DNA of 64,000 bases from BAIKAL-G1 sp943369525 (GCA_943369525.1 CALRNL020000001.1:1-64000); one strand, 5' to 3'; shown: positions 26,856 to 36,900, counted from the first letter of the stretch. A program made the numbers and translations. The notes: generated from the letters alone by a model not told the origin.

Positions 26856-27539
26856 TCAGGCTTTTGACCCATCGGGTCCCTGGCTGGCCGGCAAGTGGCC
26901 GGTCTTGACCCAGATCGTGCATCCCGCCGCACTCGAGGGACGGTGAACGCTGCCGGGCGGATTGCGCAGCCAGCTGCCAGCCGGATAGGTGCCGTGTTCG
27001 TCCTCAAAGATCCCATCCAGCACCAGGATCTCCTCCCCGCTTGGGTGGCCATGGGGCTGAAACACGGTGCCCGGTGCCCAGCGCACCAAGGCCACGTGCT
27101 CTGAGCCGAAGGCATGGAGCGGCATCACCTCCAGTCCCCTCACAAGACCGGGCCGCCAGGCTTCCTTGCTGGTGTCGATCACTAGGCGCTGCTGATCAGC
27201 CGGGTGCATCTGCTGCAGCTTGACCAGGATCGTGCAGCCTTCCGCGCTGAAAGGGGCGTGGCTTGTGCCGACCGGATTGCGCAGGTAGCTGCCGGCTTGG
27301 TAGTCGCCCTGCTCGTCGGAGAAGGTGCCCTCCAGCACCAGGATTTCCTCGCCGGCGCCATGGCTGTGCCGCTCGAAGCGACTCCCCGGCGCGTAGCGCA
27401 CGATCGACGTGGCCCGGGCCACCTCAGCGCCACAGCGATCCAGCATCCGGCGCTCCACCCCCGCCATCGGTGAAGGCATCCAAGGCAGGGCAGCGGAGTC
27501 GAGCGCAACGCGCTCGTTGAGATCGGCGTGGAGGTCCAT
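26856..27539 (-). CDS. double-cupin protein, ChrR-like
   Basis: The protein has 227 residues from ATG 27539 (MDLHADLNERVALDSAALPW). It has two cupin barrels, each with metal motifs: RHSHGAGEEILVLEG and later SYLRNPVGTSHAP in the first, PHGHPSGEEILVLDGIFEDE and SWLRNPPGSVHRP in the second. The two are near repeats of one another. The ChrR C-terminal cupin senses singlet-oxygen-related signals. Here the zinc-binding anti-sigma N-domain is missing and no sigma factor is adjacent, so a free-standing sensor or enzyme is more likely. Repeat copies 3 and 4 flank it. Confidence 0.8.
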   Translation of the reverse strand: MDLHADLNERVALDSAALPWMPSPMAGVERRMLDRCGAEVARATSIVRYAPGSRFERHSHGAGEEILVLEGTFSDEQGDYQAGSYLRNPVGTSHAPFSAEGCTILVKLQQMHPADQQRLVIDTSKEAWRPGLVRGLEVMPLHAFGSEHVALVRWAPGTVFQPHGHPSGEEILVLDGIFEDEHGTYPAGSWLRNPPGSVHRPSSAAGCTIWVKTGHLPASQGPDGSKA

Positions 27540-27600
27540 AGGCCTGATTCTGCTCAACCAGCAGCACCCTCTTGCCATCCCGCTGCCCTTTTGTTGCCTG

Positions 27601-27720
27601 CGGAAGCAGCGTTGGAGTTCAAGTTCTGCACTGTGCCCCTGTGGCGGGTGGCCTACAAGCAGCCCGAGGACCTGAATCAGGGCCCGGTGGTTCCGGAGGG
27701 TGCGGTGTGGAGGAGCTGAG
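27601..27720 (+). repeat. dispersed repeat family, copy 4 (3' half)
   Basis: Only the second half is present. It encodes ALEFKFCTVPLWRVAYKQPE, then DLNQGPVVPEGAVWRS and TGA, closely matching the end of copy 2. It lies between the promoter side of the cupin gene and the end of the 27757-28035 gene. Confidence 0.65.
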
Positions 27721-27756
27721 CAGGTCTGCCAAGTGAAAAGGCCCCGCTTCGGTTGA

Positions 27757-28035
27757 TCAATCGGCGTACACGACCCCCACCCCCGGCCAGTCCTCAAAGC
27801 CAAAGCTCTCCATCGGGCCTTCGGGTTCCACCCAGTCACTGGGAGCTGGATCGAAGTTCTCGAGCTTGCCGATCACATGGGTGGTGGGGACGCCCAGCAC
27901 GTCGCCCGTATCGACATCCAGGACGGCCAGCCAAATGGGATGACCCTGGTCATGAATCATCTGGATGCGGCCGACCAGTTCTGGCCAGTGGCTGCCGGCC
28001 CGCACCGCAACCAGCTCGCCCGGGCGGAAGTCCAT
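27757..28035 (-). CDS. conserved-looking small protein, beta-rich
   Basis: The protein has 92 residues from ATG 28035. MDFRPGELVAVRAGSHWPEL and VGRIQMIHDQGHPIWLAVLD look like an SH3-like small barrel that may bind nucleic acid or protein, followed by an acidic tail. It lies divergently from the thermonuclease gene. I do not recognise the family. Confidence 0.5.
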   Translation of the reverse strand: MDFRPGELVAVRAGSHWPELVGRIQMIHDQGHPIWLAVLDVDTGDVLGVPTTHVIGKLENFDPAPSDWVEPEGPMESFGFEDWPGVGVVYAD

Positions 28036-28113
28036 GGGGCGAGGGTAGTACAAACGCTCAAGCTGGCAATAGCCTGGTGCCCAGGGCCGTTTGCCCCATT
28101 GGCGTTGCCTCTG

Positions 28114-28815
28114 ATGACCTTGATGGAGAAGGCCTCGAAACGCTTGCTGGGCCTGGCGGGCCTCTGTCTGGCGGCCCTTGGCCCCCTAGGCCAGGCGGCA
28201 ACGGCCGCCACGGTGCTCTCAATCGGCGATGGCGACACGATCAGTGTGCTGGAGGGTGGCCAGAAGCTCAAAGTGCGGCTGGCCTGCATTGACGCCCCCG
28301 AGACGGCCCAAAGCCCCTATGGGGTTGCCAGTCGTAACCAGCTCAAGGCTCTGCTGCCCCTTGGCTCCACGGTGAGCCTGCGGGTTCAGGCGGTGGATCG
28401 CTATGGCCGCAGGGTGGCGGAAGTGATCGGCAAGGGCAACGTCAACCTGGCGATGGTCCAGAGCGGCCAGGCGTTTGTTTACCGGCAGTACTTGGGCCGC
28501 TGTGATGGGGGGGCCTACCTGGCAGCGGAGCGCCAAGCCCAGGCCCAGCGGCTTGGGGTATGGGCAGTGCCTGGGGGGATTACGCGGCCGTGGGACTTCC
28601 GGCATGGGGGAACGGGTCGCCGCAGTGCAGGGGCGGTCCGAGCAGGGGCGACCTCAAGCGCTCCCGCCTCTAGCGCTCAAGCGGCCCAGCCCAGCGGGGA
28701 CAAGACCAGCTGCAAGCAGATCGGCTCGTTTGCCCGGGCACAGGAGTTGCTGCGGCAGGGGCACAGCTATCTCGATCGGAATGGGGATGGGGTGGCGTGT
28801 GAATCGCTGCGCTAG
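28114..28815 (+). CDS. secreted thermonuclease (SNase) with Excalibur calcium-binding tail
   Basis: The protein has about 233 residues. A signal peptide (up to AATAATV) is followed by the SNase domain: SIGDGDTISVLEGGQKLKVR, then LACIDAPETAQSPYG, with the catalytic Asp/Arg/Glu region VRLACIDAPE and VDRYGRRVAEVIGKG. After a linker, residues 195-233 form an Excalibur domain (CKQIGSFARAQELLRQG, then LDRNGDGVACE). It would degrade extracellular or periplasmic DNA/RNA. The start may be ATG 28114 or 28123. Confidence 0.85.
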   Translation: MTLMEKASKRLLGLAGLCLAALGPLGQAATAATVLSIGDGDTISVLEGGQKLKVRLACIDAPETAQSPYGVASRNQLKALLPLGSTVSLRVQAVDRYGRRVAEVIGKGNVNLAMVQSGQAFVYRQYLGRCDGGAYLAAERQAQAQRLGVWAVPGGITRPWDFRHGGTGRRSAGAVRAGATSSAPASSAQAAQPSGDKTSCKQIGSFARAQELLRQGHSYLDRNGDGVACESLR

Positions 28816-28857
28816 AAGCCCTTTCTTGCCAGGCTTTAGGGGCGCCCAACAGGACCC

Positions 28858-29304
28858 ATGGCAGCAGCTCTTCTGATCCTGGTGGTGATGGTGGCGGTGG
28901 GGGCTGGCCTGAATCCAAGCCGGGAGCAGTTCGCCTGGTTCCTGCGGCTGCGGCGCCCCGCCTGGCTGGGGTTTGAGGGCCTGATCCCATTGATCTGGTT
29001 GGCGATCTACATCTGCTTTTACGCCTCAGCTGTGCTGGTCTGGATGGCCTCCTGGAGCTGGGTTCTGATGGCGGGCTATTTGGGCCTATTGCTACTGGTT
29101 CAGGGCTACACCTGGTTGATCTGCCGCACCCGCAGCTTGGCCAAGGGCACCGCCATCGGCCTTGCCGGCTGGCTTTGGGGTGGGGCCCTCACGGTTTTGG
29201 TGTTGGGCCCCTCGCCGGTGGCAGCCTTGCTGCTTGTGCCCTACCTGCTCTGGAGTCCTGTTGGCACGCTTGTGACCTGGCAGATGCAGCGCCTTAACCG
29301 CTGA
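28858..29304 (+). CDS. TspO/MBR-family membrane protein
   Basis: The protein has 148 residues and five predicted membrane helices, with Trp-rich turns (RPAWLGFEGLIPLIWLAIYI, LLLVPYLLWSPVGTLVTWQM). This matches TspO/tryptophan-rich sensory proteins, which bind tetrapyrroles and act in stress and pigment regulation. It lies 42 bases after the thermonuclease gene and may share its transcript. Confidence 0.7.
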   Translation: MAAALLILVVMVAVGAGLNPSREQFAWFLRLRRPAWLGFEGLIPLIWLAIYICFYASAVLVWMASWSWVLMAGYLGLLLLVQGYTWLICRTRSLAKGTAIGLAGWLWGGALTVLVLGPSPVAALLLVPYLLWSPVGTLVTWQMQRLNR

Positions 29305-29518
29305 GAAGGTAGCGGAGCCCACCCAAACCATGCGCCAATAGTATCCGGCCTAATTTCAGCGCCATTTCCAAATTGATGATCTGCAATTAGTGCTTAGGCA
29401 TCCCCAGGCGAGTCCCCTGTTTCGTTGTCGTAGTGGTTGTTAGGGGCAAAGATTGGCGGGCCAGCTGATTTGCCTGAGTCGAATGGATAACCACGTGGGA
29501 CAACCCTAAGCAAATTGA

Positions 29519-31666
29519 TCAACGTGCGGGGTGCTGCCCATACACCGCTAACGCGTCCTGTAGCCGTTGGCGGTGTTCCTCCCGCAGTTCGATGGGGCTT
29601 TCAATGCGGATGCCGGCGCCAAAGCCGAATAGCCAGTTGCGGAGGTCGATGTCCCGCTGCACGGTCCAGGGGGGGAGATCCAGCTCTACCGGGTAGGGGT
29701 GGGAGCCTGCTGGGTCGCCTGGATCGAGGACATGGGGTGCCTTGGGGTGGTGCCACCACTGATCGCCGTTGAGGCGTTTGGAGAAGCGGGTGTGCTCGAT
29801 CGGGTAGCGCTGCAGGCCCTCGCGGATGAAGGCAAAGGCCCAGCCCTGGCAGCAAAAGCGCAGGGTCACCAGGGCCTTAGTCCGCTGCTGAGGGGAGCTA
29901 TGGCAGAGCAGCAGCTGGGCATCGAGGTTGCCTCCGAAATAGATACCGCCGCTGTGGTGCAGCAGGGTCTGGAGGCGCTGCAGGCCCTTGCTGTGGGCCT
30001 CCTCGCCGCGGCGATAGCGGTCTTCGCTGTGGCGCAGGGCAAGGCGATCGAGCCGTTCGCAGCGGATCAGGCCTTCTTCTCGCCCGATGGTGTCGTCTTC
30101 AAAGACGAGGTACCAGCCGATGTTGTGGAAGAGCAGTTGCAGCGGCCAAACGCGGAAACTGCCCGTGGGGCTATCGGCAAAGGAGGCCACCGAGCTATAG
30201 CGCTCGAGCTCGATGCGGCGCCGCTCGACGATCGCGGTTTCCAGGCGCTCGGCCTGCCGTTCTGCCGCTAGGCAATCGGGCCGCACCAGGGAGGCATCGA
30301 CAATCGAGCGGTTGGCAAAGGCACGCACTGGCGAGGCCTGGTCGATGGCGATGCCGCCCCACTGCAGCCGTTGTTCCAGTTCGCCTAGGAGGTCTTGGGC
30401 GCTGGGATCGGCCAGCCTGCCGGCGGCCTGGCTGACCAGGCCATGGATCTCCCGCAGTCGGTTGGCCGAGAGCAGGGCGGTGCCGATCGCGTAGCCGTGG
30501 CGCACGTTGTCGTTGCGCGAGCGGAAGCCATAGGGGGTGAGCAGCTTTTCGAGGTCCTTGCGCAGGGTGGCCGCCTCACCGGGGAGATAGGCGCCAGGAA
30601 TCGTTTCGCTCTGGGCGATTAGGTGCTCGGGCAATGGGGTGCCGGCTTGGCGGTCAAACGGTTGCTGCAGCAGGTGGCGCAGGAACACAAACACCCGCTG
30701 GAACACCTGGAAATCGGCCAGCGGTGGGTAGCCCCCATGCACGCCACCAAGCCAGGGGCCAGCACCAGTGGCCAGGGGCGCTGCTGCATCTGGAACTGCT
30801 GCTGGTTCCGGTGGCGGCTGGATCGGGCCAAGGGTTGGTTCAGCACTGCAGAAGCCGTTGGCCTCCAGCCAGATCAAATCCGCTCGCAGGGATGTGGCGT
30901 CTCCGTAGCACTCGCCATGGAGCCGGCGCAGGAAGGCCGCAGCGCGATCGGCCAGATCTCCTGGCGGCACGGGCGAAACGATCGCTTCTAATTCGGCTGC
31001 GGTGGCCGGATCGCTGGCAGCCAGATCCGGGAAGCGGCTCAGCAGGCGCAGGAGATAGAGCAAACGTTCGAGATCCAGCAGACGCGAATAGCCATGGAGA
31101 GCAAACCGGTGCTCGCGGTTGCGGGCCGAACGGATGCGGCGATCAAGGCGGGCCAGCTCATCGACAAGTACGGCCCCTAGGTCTTGCTGGTGGGTGGGCA
31201 CCACGGCGACCAGGGCCGCGAAACCCTCGGACCGGCTGGGGCCAAAGACCGGATCAGCCAGGGCAGCATCCATCTCGCGGATCACCGCTTCTGGCACCAG
31301 ACGCTCGCGATTCTGATTCCACTGCAGGCAGGTGGCCTGGGGCGTGTAGAGCCACCAGCCGATCCATTCCACCGGGGCCGGCAGGGCCAGGGCCTGGGTG
31401 ATCGCCAAGCGCCAGGGCCGGCGGGCATGGGTGGCATCGACGATCACCGGGATGCCGGCGGCGACCGATTGGCGGATGCGGTGGTGCAGCTGGGCCTCAA
31501 TGTCGCGCCAGGGGCCCTGAACGGCGGCATCACCAAACAACTCGGCCCGCACCACGTCGGTGGACAGGACCACCGCACCGGTGAGCTTTGCCAGCACCAC
31601 CGCCAGGGTGGTCTTGCCGCTGGCGGGGGCACCGATCAGCAGGTGGCAGCGCAGGGGGGCGGTCAT
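29519..31666 (-). CDS. AAA/kinase-like ATPase fused to a WYL-type regulatory region
   Basis: The protein has 715 residues. The N-terminus is a P-loop kinase-like domain, LLIGAPASGKTTLAVVLAKL, with VVLSTDVVRAELFGD and VIVDATHARRPWRLAITQAL, resembling zeta-toxin/polynucleotide-kinase-like ATPases. The middle (residues 200-450) is helical. The C-terminal 250 residues resemble a WYL domain (RVWPLQLLFHNIGWYLVFED; FIREGLQRYPIEHTRFSKRL), a ligand- or nucleic-acid-sensing fold common in defence and CRISPR regulators. The plus-strand frames here are shadows. ATG 31666 was chosen; GTG 31669 precedes it. Confidence 0.75.
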   Translation of the reverse strand: MTAPLRCHLLIGAPASGKTTLAVVLAKLTGAVVLSTDVVRAELFGDAAVQGPWRDIEAQLHHRIRQSVAAGIPVIVDATHARRPWRLAITQALALPAPVEWIGWWLYTPQATCLQWNQNRERLVPEAVIREMDAALADPVFGPSRSEGFAALVAVVPTHQQDLGAVLVDELARLDRRIRSARNREHRFALHGYSRLLDLERLLYLLRLLSRFPDLAASDPATAAELEAIVSPVPPGDLADRAAAFLRRLHGECYGDATSLRADLIWLEANGFCSAEPTLGPIQPPPEPAAVPDAAAPLATGAGPWLGGVHGGYPPLADFQVFQRVFVFLRHLLQQPFDRQAGTPLPEHLIAQSETIPGAYLPGEAATLRKDLEKLLTPYGFRSRNDNVRHGYAIGTALLSANRLREIHGLVSQAAGRLADPSAQDLLGELEQRLQWGGIAIDQASPVRAFANRSIVDASLVRPDCLAAERQAERLETAIVERRRIELERYSSVASFADSPTGSFRVWPLQLLFHNIGWYLVFEDDTIGREEGLIRCERLDRLALRHSEDRYRRGEEAHSKGLQRLQTLLHHSGGIYFGGNLDAQLLLCHSSPQQRTKALVTLRFCCQGWAFAFIREGLQRYPIEHTRFSKRLNGDQWWHHPKAPHVLDPGDPAGSHPYPVELDLPPWTVQRDIDLRNWLFGFGAGIRIESPIELREEHRQRLQDALAVYGQHPAR

Positions 31667-31840
31667 CACTGCAGGGTGGCAGGGGGCTGGAACTAGGACA
31701 AGGATTACATGCGAAAAACCAGAATTCTGTCCTGATAAGTCCGTGGGGAGGACTGCAGCCTGCTTGGTAATGACTAGCCAAAAGCCCGGGCAGGTTGGTC
31801 TTTCGCACGGAGTTTTACAGATCGGCCTGGTGCTGCCCCA

Positions 31841-32884
31841 ATGCTCAATGGGAGTTGCGATGTTCCGATGGGCGCCACCCTGGCAGCCACCACTTACCGC
31901 CGTCCGGAATTATTTGATGGCCTGAACACCCTCGATCTGCTGGAGCTGTGCGGCTCGATGACGGCGGCGGCCGGACCCCTGAATCTGTCCCAGCCAACCA
32001 TCAGTCGCCGTCATCAGAAAATCAGCAGAGATTTCGGGCTCAACAGGTCTACCCGACTTTTCATTGATGAGTTGCACTATGGCGAAACGGAGAGCATCCG
32101 CTTGCTGCGCCGGGCCTTCCAATCCCATCGTCTCGGCTCAGGGTTCCTCAGGATTGGGACCGATCCCATGCGGCAGGGCCTGCTGGATGGTGCTCGCCAG
32201 GTCCTGCCAGTGCCGTCGCAATTTCGCCATGCCAGATGCCTGCATCGCTTGGTGGAGAGCTCCATCCTGGATGGGGCCCTGTTGAGTTCGCTGGAGATCG
32301 AGGCGTTGCTACAAGAGAGGCCTCAAGAGCTAGATCAGCTTGAAGTAACTGAGCAAGTATCTGGGTCCATTCCCGCGGCTCATCTGTCTGGGCCAAGGCT
32401 TTGCCACAATGCCTCCCAGGAGTGGAATGGTTGCCTGTTGGTTCCGCTGGGCTGCTGGCAGCTCGGGCTGGTGACACCAGCGGGAGTGCGCGTGCTTCCG
32501 CCCCGCTGGACGGAAGTGCTGGTTCCGCCCCTGACTTGTGCGCCGGGGCTGGCCTCTGCTGTTCGTCAGCAGCAATGGATGGTCAAGCAGATTCCCCAGG
32601 ACCTAAACGGTTTGTGCTGGCAGCAGGGGCTGGAGGCTCAACAGCTGCCTTGTATGGCCACACCCAGCTGGTTTGCAGGCTCGGGCGGTCGCGCCCCTGG
32701 CCTGCGATGGTTGGAGCTAGCTAGCCCCATCCGGGAGCAGATCTGGCTGCTGGTCAGCCCCAGCGCTTGGGAGCAGTACCCCGTACTGGCTGAGCTAGCA
32801 GAGACAATCGAGGCCTCAATCGCCTCATTTGATGCGTTTTACGCATACAGCAACCGCCAAACAGGGGGTCAATTGGCTTGCTGA
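31841..32884 (+). CDS. LysR-like transcriptional regulator
   Basis: The protein has 347 residues. An N-terminal winged helix (LNTLDLLELCGSMTAAAGPL, then NLSQPTISRRHQKISRDFGL) matches LysR-type regulators. The remaining 280 residues have the length of a LysR effector domain but are poorly conserved (low similarity to LysR_substrate motifs). It lies divergently from the WYL protein and upstream of an outer-membrane barrel gene. ATG 31868 is an alternative start. Confidence 0.65.
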   Translation: MLNGSCDVPMGATLAATTYRRPELFDGLNTLDLLELCGSMTAAAGPLNLSQPTISRRHQKISRDFGLNRSTRLFIDELHYGETESIRLLRRAFQSHRLGSGFLRIGTDPMRQGLLDGARQVLPVPSQFRHARCLHRLVESSILDGALLSSLEIEALLQERPQELDQLEVTEQVSGSIPAAHLSGPRLCHNASQEWNGCLLVPLGCWQLGLVTPAGVRVLPPRWTEVLVPPLTCAPGLASAVRQQQWMVKQIPQDLNGLCWQQGLEAQQLPCMATPSWFAGSGGRAPGLRWLELASPIREQIWLLVSPSAWEQYPVLAELAETIEASIASFDAFYAYSNRQTGGQLAC

Positions 32885-32945
32885 CAAGCAGTGGATCTGG
32901 GTTGTAGCTGCAGCTGCTTAGCTGCAGCTGTTGCCGGAAACGACC

Positions 32946-33668
32946 ATGACACTCCTGCGCCCGATCATTCTTGCAATTGCTGCAACAAGCCTATCCGTGT
33001 TTACGGTTTCAGCCGCTAAGGCCCAGTCGGATGCCAGCGATCCCTATGGCAAGACAGCTAGCCAGGCAAGTGCCACATCCGAGAAGGGTTTTTATGCCAC
33101 CCTCGGAGTTGGTGGCGCCTGGCCGCAAAACGTGACTGGAAACACCACCATCCTTGGGGTTGGGGTAAACGGCTCCTACGGCCTTGGTGGTGGCTTTTCC
33201 GGTGAGATCGGCGCCGGCTATGACTTTGGCCCCGTACGCACGGAGCTGACCTATGCCTACACAGGGGCAACCCTAAACTCGTTAACACTGACAGCCTTAG
33301 GGGCTAGTGGCAGTGCAACCATTAACAATGGCAGCGTGAGCACCAATTCAGTCTTGGTGAGTGCCTACGTTGATATTCCAACCAAAAGCAAGTTCACGCC
33401 CTACGTTGGTGGTGGCCTGGGCTACACCAATGTGGGTTGGGGTGCCTATTCGGCTTCTGCCTTTGGTGCCACGTTGACGCAGCAATCAGGCAGCCAAGGG
33501 GTCTTGGGCTACCAAGCCAAGCTCGGGGTGTCCTATCAAGCCAGTGCCAAAGCCGATGTGTTTGTGGAAGGCACCTACCAGGGCAGCAGTGGCTTCTCGG
33601 TAGATACTGTCAATTACGACTCCCTGAGTGCCTTTGGGGCTCGGGTTGGGGCTCGTTATCGGTTCTGA
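32946..33668 (+). CDS. outer-membrane beta-barrel protein
   Basis: The protein has 240 residues. It has a signal peptide ending SAAKA, then alternating amphipathic strands typical of an 8-strand barrel (FYATLGVGGAWPQ, EIGAGYDFGPVRTELTYAYT, KFTPYVGGGLGYTNVGWGAY), and ends in ARYRF, with the C-terminal Phe recognised by BamA. It resembles the OmpA-like/OMP_b-brl family. It lies 61 bases after the LysR-like gene. ATG 32946 was chosen because it gives the signal peptide. Confidence 0.8.
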   Translation: MTLLRPIILAIAATSLSVFTVSAAKAQSDASDPYGKTASQASATSEKGFYATLGVGGAWPQNVTGNTTILGVGVNGSYGLGGGFSGEIGAGYDFGPVRTELTYAYTGATLNSLTLTALGASGSATINNGSVSTNSVLVSAYVDIPTKSKFTPYVGGGLGYTNVGWGAYSASAFGATLTQQSGSQGVLGYQAKLGVSYQASAKADVFVEGTYQGSSGFSVDTVNYDSLSAFGARVGARYRF

Positions 33669-33687
33669 GGATTAAGGCGGAGGTGAT

Positions 33688-33712
33688 GGGGTGCCCTCAT
33701 TGGGGCACCCCT
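33688..33712 (+). terminator. hairpin after the outer-membrane protein gene
   Basis: GGGGTGCC-CTCATT-GGGGCACCCC forms a strong stem 20 bases after the stop codon, but without a good T-run on either side. It could be a terminator-like or stabilising hairpin. Confidence 0.5.
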
Positions 33713-33717
33713 AAACG

Positions 33718-33752
33718 ACTAAGTATTGGCAGCTATGACTTGACTAAAGGCT
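33718..33752 (+). repeat. imperfect direct repeat upstream of the defence operon, copy A
   Basis: ACTAAGTATTGGCAGCTATG continues with ACTTGACTAAAGGC. It closely matches copy B at 33881-33914. The two lie about 163 bases apart, in the 329-base gap that must hold the operon promoter. Confidence 0.55.
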
Positions 33753-33880
33753 AAAGTCTAGCGGAGATTCTGACTGTAAAGATCAAGAGGGTTAGAAGCA
33801 CTTTGCTGATCTAATACAAATATTGCATGAGCCTCAACCTTGAGTCGTGCGACGAAGCTGCTGCACGGTTCGCCAAAAAG

Positions 33881-33914
33881 GCTAAGGTATTGGTAGCTAG
33901 GACTAGTCAAAGGC
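33881..33914 (+). repeat. imperfect direct repeat upstream of the defence operon, copy B
   Basis: GCTAAGGTATTGGTAGCTAG continues with GACTAGTCAAAGGC. This is the second copy of the repeat at 33718, about 85-115 bases before the start codon of the helicase gene. Possible roles are operator, promoter duplication or insertion scar. Confidence 0.55.
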
Positions 33915-33997
33915 CATGGGTCCCCGAGCTAACGCAGATTCCCACCTCAGAGGGGCCAGACCAGCTCTTGTGACCTTCAGCGGGATCCACTGAGACC

Positions 33998-36900
33998 ATG
34001 GACGTTTTTTCCTTTCGCGACCGGGTTGTAGAGGATTACGGCCAGTTCAGCCGTAGCTTCACCCAGATCAAAGCTCCTGACCTTCAGGAGTTTGTCGATG
34101 ACCGCTATGGCAAGGGTGAGTACTGGCCTTCCCCCTTGATTCAACTTAACCCCAGCTTCGTGGGGGGAGGTTCTATCAGTGAATTGGTGGAAGTAGGGCT
34201 GCTCCACCCAGAATGCGCAAAAATCTTCCGTTGGGGCAAAGAGAGTGGCCCTGGTCAGGAACTGCAGCTGCATCGCCATCAACGGGATGCGATCGAGATT
34301 GCCCGGGGTGGTGGCAGCTTTGTCGTGACCTCAGGTACGGGTTCAGGTAAATCACTCGGCTATATCATCCCAATCGTTAACAAGGTACTTGAAGCGCGCG
34401 AAGCCGGCGACAGACAGAAACGGATTCGGGCAATCGTCGTTTACCCGATGAACGCTTTGTGCAACAGCCAGCTTGAAGAACTTCAAAAATATCTAGGACT
34501 TGGCTATCCAAGCGGTCCTCGTGTGACTTTTGCTCGCTACACCGGACAAGAAGGTGACGATGAGCGCGAAAAGATCAAGAACGATCCTCCGGATATCCTG
34601 CTTACAAACTATGTAATGCTGGAATATATTCTTACCAGACAAGATCCCCTTGACCAGAAGGTGATCAGTGACGCGAAGGGGTTGGAATTTCTAGTTCTTG
34701 ATGAATTGCACACCTATCGGGGCCGGCAAGGGGCTGATGTGGCGCTGTTGGTGCGGCGGGTTCGGCAACGGCTGAACGCCAATTTGCTTTGCATTGGCAC
34801 CTCCGCAACAATGGCCTCCGAAGGTACGGCGATTGAGCGCAACGCCACTGTGGCCGGAGTGGCAAGCAAGCTCTTTGGCACTCATATTCCGACGGAGCAT
34901 GTTGTTACGGAGACGCTTCAACGTGTCACTGATGAAGACCTGCCTTCCGCATCAGAGCTTAGGACTGCTCTGAAGAGTAATTATTCTTCGGAGGCGATTC
35001 AGTATTGGCGGCAAGGGGATTTGCGCAGGCACCCCTTAGCGCGCTGGGTCGAGCTCAAGCTTGGCCTAGAGCGTGAAGATGGCTTGGCCGATGGCAAGTG
35101 GGTTCGGTGCAAACCCCAAGCGCTGCAGACTGCTTGTCGAGATTTGGCCGAACAAACAGACTTAGATTCTGAACAGATACTCGCGACATTGCGAGATTTT
35201 CTGTTGGCTGCCTACCGCATTGAGGTGGGGCCAAACCGGCGATTCTTTGCGTTTCGTCTCCACCAGTTCGTCTCTGCTGGTGGCGATGTGCACGCAACTC
35301 TGGAAGCTCCTGGACAGCGCTACCTGTCATTGAAGGCCCAGAAGTATCAACCCAATGCGGGCAGGACGTCACTGTTGTATTCGGTGGCGTTCTGCCGCAG
35401 CTGTGGCCAAGAGTTTCACCCCGTTTGGGCCCATCTCAACAATCGGATCCCTGTTCAGATCGATCCACGCGAATTTTCGGATGAGTCGAGTCTGCGGGAT
35501 CGTGATGTGGTGAATGGCTACTTCATGCCCGATGCCGGTAGCAAATACAGCGTCGACGACCTGGAAAAAGCCAACTTCCCCGACGGCTGGTTGGAGCCTG
35601 ATCGCAACGATGAGCTCACGCTCAAGCGGACTTACCGGGAGTTTGCGCCGGTGCCCTGCCGTTTCCGTTCGGACGGCGGTGCGAGCAGTGACGGCCTGGC
35701 TGGTTGGTTCCTAAAGGGAAGCTTCCGCTTTTGCCCTTCCTGCGGCGTGGAGCATGGTGTTCGCAGCAGCGAGTTTCGCAAGCTCTGCGGCCTTAATTCC
35801 GAGGGTCGCAGCTCGGCCACCACCACCTTGAGCCTGGCAGTGCTGAGGCAACTGCTGAGCTTCCCGTCGGATGAGCTCCCCGATCAGGCTCGCAAGCTGC
35901 TGGCCTTCAGCGATAACCGCCAAGACGCATCCCTGCAGGCGGGGCATTTCAACGACTTTGTACGGGTGCTTCAGCTGCGGGCTGGTCTGGTGGCAGCTCT
36001 TAACGCCCAGGGGGAAAAGCAGCTGAGCTTGGAGACCCTGGCGCTGGAAACGGAGAAAGCCCTGCGGCTAGAAGCGGAGGACTTCATTGCGATCCCGAAC
36101 GTCAAACCCAATGTTGAGCAAAGCAATCGCCGTGCCCTGCGAGGGGTGTTGGAGTATCGGTTGATTGTGGATCTGCGGCGTGGCTGGCGCCTCACCAACC
36201 CAAACCTCGAGCAGCTGCGCCTGCTGGAAGTGGACTACGCCGAGCTGGTGAACTGCGCGGAGGACCAGGCGGACTGGGGCCAACGCCACCCGCTGCTTGC
36301 CCAGGCCAGTAGCGAAGAGCGTTTCCTGATCTGCCATCGCCTGCTGGAAGAACTGCGAGAACGGTTAGCGATCGACTGCGATGCCCTGGTGCAAGAGGAG
36401 TTCGAGCGGCGCAAGAGAGCCGCTGCTGATCTGGAGGAGGTGTGGAGTATTGGCAGTGACGAGAAACCTGAGCTGGCACGCAGCATGGTCACCAGCCCCG
36501 TTCCTGGTGAGCTGAAAAACCGGGGCATCGAGGGCTTGTCGTTGCGTGGTGAGTTCGGCCGCTGGCTCAAGGCCCGGGAACGCTGGCGTTCTGTGGAAGA
36601 TCTCCACCGCACCTTCAAGTGGAAAGACGACCTTTACCAGGAGGTGGTGGGACACATCCTCGACATGCTCACGGCCTGGGGCCTGGTCAAACCGGTGGAG
36701 GTGCGACTGGGACGCAAGGCCAGTGAAGTGATGCAGGGCTGGCGGCTCAACAGCACGGCCCTGCGCTGGACCCTGGTGGATCCAGACGCTGCCCCCCAAG
36801 ACCCCTACGCCAAGCGGCTTGCGGAAGCTCGCCAAAACAGTGGGCGGCGTGGGCCGGTAAATCTCTACTTCCGTCGCCTCTATGCCGACTTGGCGGCGTT

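Noticed and set aside
26856..27539. An anti-sigma factor ChrR
   Set aside because: Only the cupin part is present, duplicated; the zinc-binding anti-sigma domain and a partner sigma factor gene are missing.
29699..31696. Long plus-strand frames opposite the WYL protein gene
   Set aside because: Shadows of the real minus-strand gene in GC-rich DNA.
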